In this document: piece after piece, positions 7,201-8,521 of the stretch
How positions within the stretch are numbered: the stretch's first letter is position 1
How the letters are laid out: every line of letters begins with the position of its first letter
Assembly (NCBI GenBank): GCA_028276305.1
Contig: JAPYWO010000034.1
Span: 1 to 8,521 of the forward strand
DNA: 8,521 nucleotides
DNA from: Candidatus Thermokryptus sp.
GTDB taxonomy: Bacteria; Bacteroidota; Ignavibacteria; Kryptoniales; Kryptoniaceae
Direction of reading: 5' to 3'
Translations under genes and position numbers: made by a program
Notes under the pieces: model-generated
What the model saw: only the letters and a program-made list of their open reading frames with translations
What the model was told of the DNA's origin: nothing
Database searches by the model: none

Positions 7201-7568
7201 ATAATTTTTCCAGGTATCATACTTGTCCTGTAAAAGACACCTTGCGCCCTCAAGACAGGCAAAGAACCATCGTTTACAAGCCCTCCTATCATAAGCCCCT
7301 CCCTGTAAATCATACCAACTCCGCTACCTCTCGGGAATGTCCCATTCCAAGAGTTTCTGATAAGGGGTGGCCAACCAAGACCACCCGGGGATGCTATAAC
7401 AGAAATCCAGCTCGTTATGTTATTCACATCCATAATCGTCTGCGTAACCCCAGCTGCTGTTGTCTTGAAGAAAAATTCCTCGCCTCTTTTCTTCAAAGGG
7501 TCCTCTCTACCTATCGCAAGATTAAATGCAATGAAAAGCAAAACCGAAAATGTTAAAATTTTTTTCAT
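4287..7568 (-). CDS. Large secreted multidomain protein with FN3-like domain and T9SS-like C-terminal sorting domain
   Basis: The protein has 1093 residues with a signal peptide at 1-20 (MKKILTFSVLLFIAFNLAIG). Residues 21-505 resemble long surface proteins of Ignavibacteria/Kryptonia relatives, including a tryptophan-rich QYENDWMDWPASKGAPWY (177-194); the function of this part is unknown. A proline-rich linker (LPSPPPSP, 509-516) leads to a fibronectin III-like domain at about 517-662 (IVLNWGW, FEGYNVYQL, TYYYAVTAYAY), closed by a second proline linker (SPPPG, 664-668). Two EF-hand-like calcium loops follow: D817-E828 (DTNGNGKYDLGE) and D879-D890 (DRNGNQQWDISD). Residues 992-1084 (INAFPNPYYG ... 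ATIRIFNLAGVLVRTI ... ASGIYIAHI ... KIVKLMIV) match the type A T9SS sorting-domain pattern, so it is probably exported by the T9SS and fixed on the surface or released. An acidic tail (QEEEFLPVY) extends past the usual end. It lies 27 bp behind the TonB receptor gene. Confidence 0.85.
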   Translation of the reverse strand: MKKILTFSVLLFIAFNLAIGREDPLKKRGEEFFFKTTAAGVTQTIMDVNNITSWISVIASPGGLGWPPLIRNSWNGTFPRGSGVGMIYREGLMIGGLVNDGSLPVLRAQGVFYRTSMIPGKIIAQGQAENPSDPNVRRVWRVRPDYKTADLRADAAEFFQKPLKDVTDADVAAVRQQYENDWMDWPASKGAPWYTTTGPDAYQVKYGPGFDPNNPNHVPGIPGAHQTVWTVANDLNSDVGIQVFGSPSIGLELQVTEWAYSVSNPLNNIIFQQFRIIYKGTATSNPGSRIDSMYIVKWSDPDLGNYSDDLAGCDSVLGLGFVYNANTVDAEYQALGYPAPAVGFDFLQGPAYYTGNPNDSAVIGLKWRKGYKYWSENALSAFVFFAAGTGISDPTNQYEWYNLMRAGLPRPAYPDYRPFWTAFRDGYPTRYAVAGDPVTRTGWIDGREIPPGDRRIVLVTGPFSMSLGDTAEIVVALIGAMGADNISSVQVLKYYDSYAQFAYDNLFVLPSPPPSPNVKVAQLDRQIVLNWGWNENSVNSIENFNSAGFSFEGYNVYQLPSPNASLSEAVKIATYDLVNDVTVILDRTIDPKTGVLLLVPVQTGSNSGIKRYIDLKTDYVRQRPLVNGQTYYYAVTAYAYNPDPTSPFRALESTPVVLAVTPQSPPPGTRYYGTVGDTLTVTRKSGKSDGQVVAILVDPSITTGHTYQVRFDNAGNWFVVDVNENKVKASSSNQSGDDAYPVVDGVLVKVMGPPLEGKEWLVTQGAADRWFTAAPSAHGELLFGGAYLGPNFTGSSVAPGDFKSVEIRFTAKTAYDDTNGNGKYDLGEKYYFDVTKGQKAFFYRTWDNGTYEGFFDVPFQVYDIENPAQPRQLNVVVRDRNGNQQWDISDAAEEVTPYEYVWILDDNYDPTGTRWNPLTGTGFMTNGSNHSAYPVLWALWLGQRGTREPYGADVTIQLIPNRVNTPADTFQYVTQKPTIGDIQLAKEDVEKINAFPNPYYGFNLMETDRLVKYITFNHLPKKATIRIFNLAGVLVRTIYKDDDTQFARWDLRNEHNLPVASGIYIAHIDMPEIGKTKIVKLMIVQEEEFLPVY

Positions 7569-7577
7569 GGTCTAAAA

Positions 7578-7582
7578 CCTCC
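7578..7582 (-). promoter_or_regulatory. Ribosome binding site of the large secreted protein
   Basis: GGAGG (7582 to 7578 on the minus strand) lies 9 bases before the ATG at 7568 and fixes that start. It fills most of the 27-bp gap behind the TonB receptor stop, leaving no room for a separate promoter or terminator, so the two genes are translated from one message. Confidence 0.8.
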
Positions 7583-7595
7583 GACTATTTTATTT

Positions 7596-8521
7596 TTACA
7601 ATTCAATTTTAACACCAGCTCTCAATTGCCTTGGTGGACCGAAAAGGTCTTGCAAAATTCCGTTGAATCTCCACTGATGCTGTCTATTTTCAAGGTTTAT
7701 CGCTTTGTAAAGCTCAATGTATTTCTGACCGAATTGCTCAATAAATGTCCCGCTGAGCTCTGGGTTCGTCAAGAAACCATCATCGTAAGCATTGCCAGTT
7801 CTGTAATACACATTGACCACATTCTTAGTGTTAAACAAGTTCTGGACATAGACATAGAAATTCATATTAACCGGACCAATTGAGATCGTCTTGTCAACCC
7901 TAAGGTCTACATTCCAAACCCAAGGTGTTCTTGAGGCATTTATCGGCTCAAGCGGTTTTCTATTCCTTGGGTCACCATCGTTCAAAATCCCACCATCGTC
8001 CGCATCTTGCTGAGCTATACCACCGGTTGCAAGTGTAAATGGATGCCCACTGTTAAATGTTATCAAAAGATTTACACCGAATCTCTCAAGCAAAGGTCCG
8101 CCTTCTCCCTTTCCGAAACGATAATCAATGTTAATTGTGCCTCTGTGCGTTTGATTATATGTCAATGGAACTGTCAATGTCGGCGTTATTCGTGAAATAC
8201 CAACAGCTGCCCAAGCTCCATTTGCAAATGAGTTCGTCCCTCGTGCATCCTGCAAAGTATAATTTATCTGTGCTTGAACCCTTGATACTCTTCTTATTCT
8301 TAATGTGAACTCAAGCCCATAAACATTCTCAAAGTCGCCATTCGCATAAATTGCGTACTTTGTCCCAGCGTAAGGTCCACCGGTTATAGGAACAGTTGAA
8401 ACCTGAAGCTGACCTCTTACATCTTTATAAAATCCAGTTATATCAAAAGCTGCAAAGTCGGTGAATTGCTGTGAAAAACCAATCTCATACTGCGTTGTCT
8501 TGATCGGATCCGGGTCAAATG
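7596..8521 (-). CDS. TonB-dependent outer-membrane receptor, C-terminal barrel part (5' end beyond window edge)
   Basis: The frame is open from the right edge (first full codon at 8519) to the TAA at 7596-7598, 307 residues. A start at 8255 can be proposed (TTG), but coding clearly continues upstream of it: residues before it include IKTTQYEIGFSQQF (6-19) and AAFDITGFYKDVRG (23-36), the usual 'TTQYEIG' barrel segment of TonB-dependent receptors. Further signs are LLITFNSGHPFTLATGG (about 145-160), FYVYVQNLFNTKNVV (a classic 'NLFN' near-terminal strand) and RQLRAGVKIEL at the C-terminus. The plug and TonB box must lie beyond the edge. Such receptors import large or scarce ligands using TonB–ExbBD energy; the ligand is unknown. 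It is the first visible gene of the operon with the secreted protein and the PorV-like barrel. The last residue is Leu rather than the more common Phe. Confidence 0.88.
   Translation of the reverse strand, partial: FDPDPIKTTQYEIGFSQQFTDFAAFDITGFYKDVRGQLQVSTVPITGGPYAGTKYAIYANGDFENVYGLEFTLRIRRVSRVQAQINYTLQDARGTNSFANGAWAAVGISRITPTLTVPLTYNQTHRGTINIDYRFGKGEGGPLLERFGVNLLITFNSGHPFTLATGGIAQQDADDGGILNDGDPRNRKPLEPINASRTPWVWNVDLRVDKTISIGPVNMNFYVYVQNLFNTKNVVNVYYRTGNAYDDGFLTNPELSGTFIEQFGQKYIELYKAINLENRQHQWRFNGILQDLFGPPRQLRAGVKIEL

Noticed and set aside
7038..7556. Plus-strand open frame of 172 codons
   Set aside because: It is antisense to the signal peptide and N-terminal region of the large secreted protein, and its Cys/Arg-rich composition is typical of a reverse-frame shadow.
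8253..8255. TTG start that would make a 219-residue protein at 7596-8255
   Set aside because: The same frame stays open to the window edge and encodes recognisable TonB-receptor barrel sequence upstream, so this is an internal codon.
1..8521. Mobile elements, CRISPR arrays, defence or phage genes
   Set aside because: I found no transposase or integrase motifs, no regularly spaced direct repeats, and no terminal inverted repeats with target duplications; the tRNA-Gly gene has no visible attachment-site copy nearby.

Overview
The window looks like a piece of a genome from the FCB (Bacteroidota–Ignavibacteria–Kryptonia) side of the bacterial tree. The evidence is a TonB-dependent receptor, a large secreted protein with a type IX secretion (T9SS)-like C-terminal domain, and a PorV/PorQ-family barrel standing next to each other. 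The promoters I can read are ordinary sigma-70 type (TTGACA-N17-TAtAtT/TAaAtT), and two genes have clear GGAG/GGAGG ribosome binding sites. This fits Ignavibacteria or Kryptonia better than class Bacteroidia, which uses a different -7 box and rarely uses Shine-Dalgarno sites. That placement is an inference; there is no rRNA or marker gene here to fix it.

Layout, left to right (all protein genes are on the minus strand). 1-568: N-terminal 189 codons of a formimidoylglutamase-like ureohydrolase, cut by the window edge. 610-682: a plus-strand tRNA-Gly(GCC) with its own strong promoter, whose -35 box overlaps the start codon of the ureohydrolase. 700-1203: SixA-type histidine phosphatase. 1210-3075: secreted S9 prolyl-oligopeptidase-family peptidase, six bases upstream of sixA and sharing its promoter at 3114-3142. 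3164-3194: a strong intrinsic terminator closing the next transcription unit. 3205-4224: PorV/PorQ-family outer-membrane protein. 4258-4278: a GC-rich hairpin without a U-tract. 4287-7568: 1093-residue secreted multidomain protein. 7596-8521: C-terminal 307 residues of a TonB-dependent receptor whose 5' part lies beyond the right edge.

The right half (TonB receptor, T9SS-like secreted protein, PorV-like barrel) reads as one cell-envelope operon transcribed leftward: 27 bp between the first two genes, 62 bp with an internal hairpin between the second and third, then a terminator. A plausible reading is an outer-membrane uptake or surface-display unit in which the large protein is exported and anchored with help from the linked PorV paralogue and works with the TonB receptor; the ligand cannot be told from sequence. 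The left half is unrelated housekeeping: amino-acid degradation (histidine pathway candidate), a glycine tRNA, a phosphohistidine phosphatase and a periplasmic peptidase.

I see no transposon, CRISPR array, phage gene or defence system. No gene-free stretch exceeds 130 bases.
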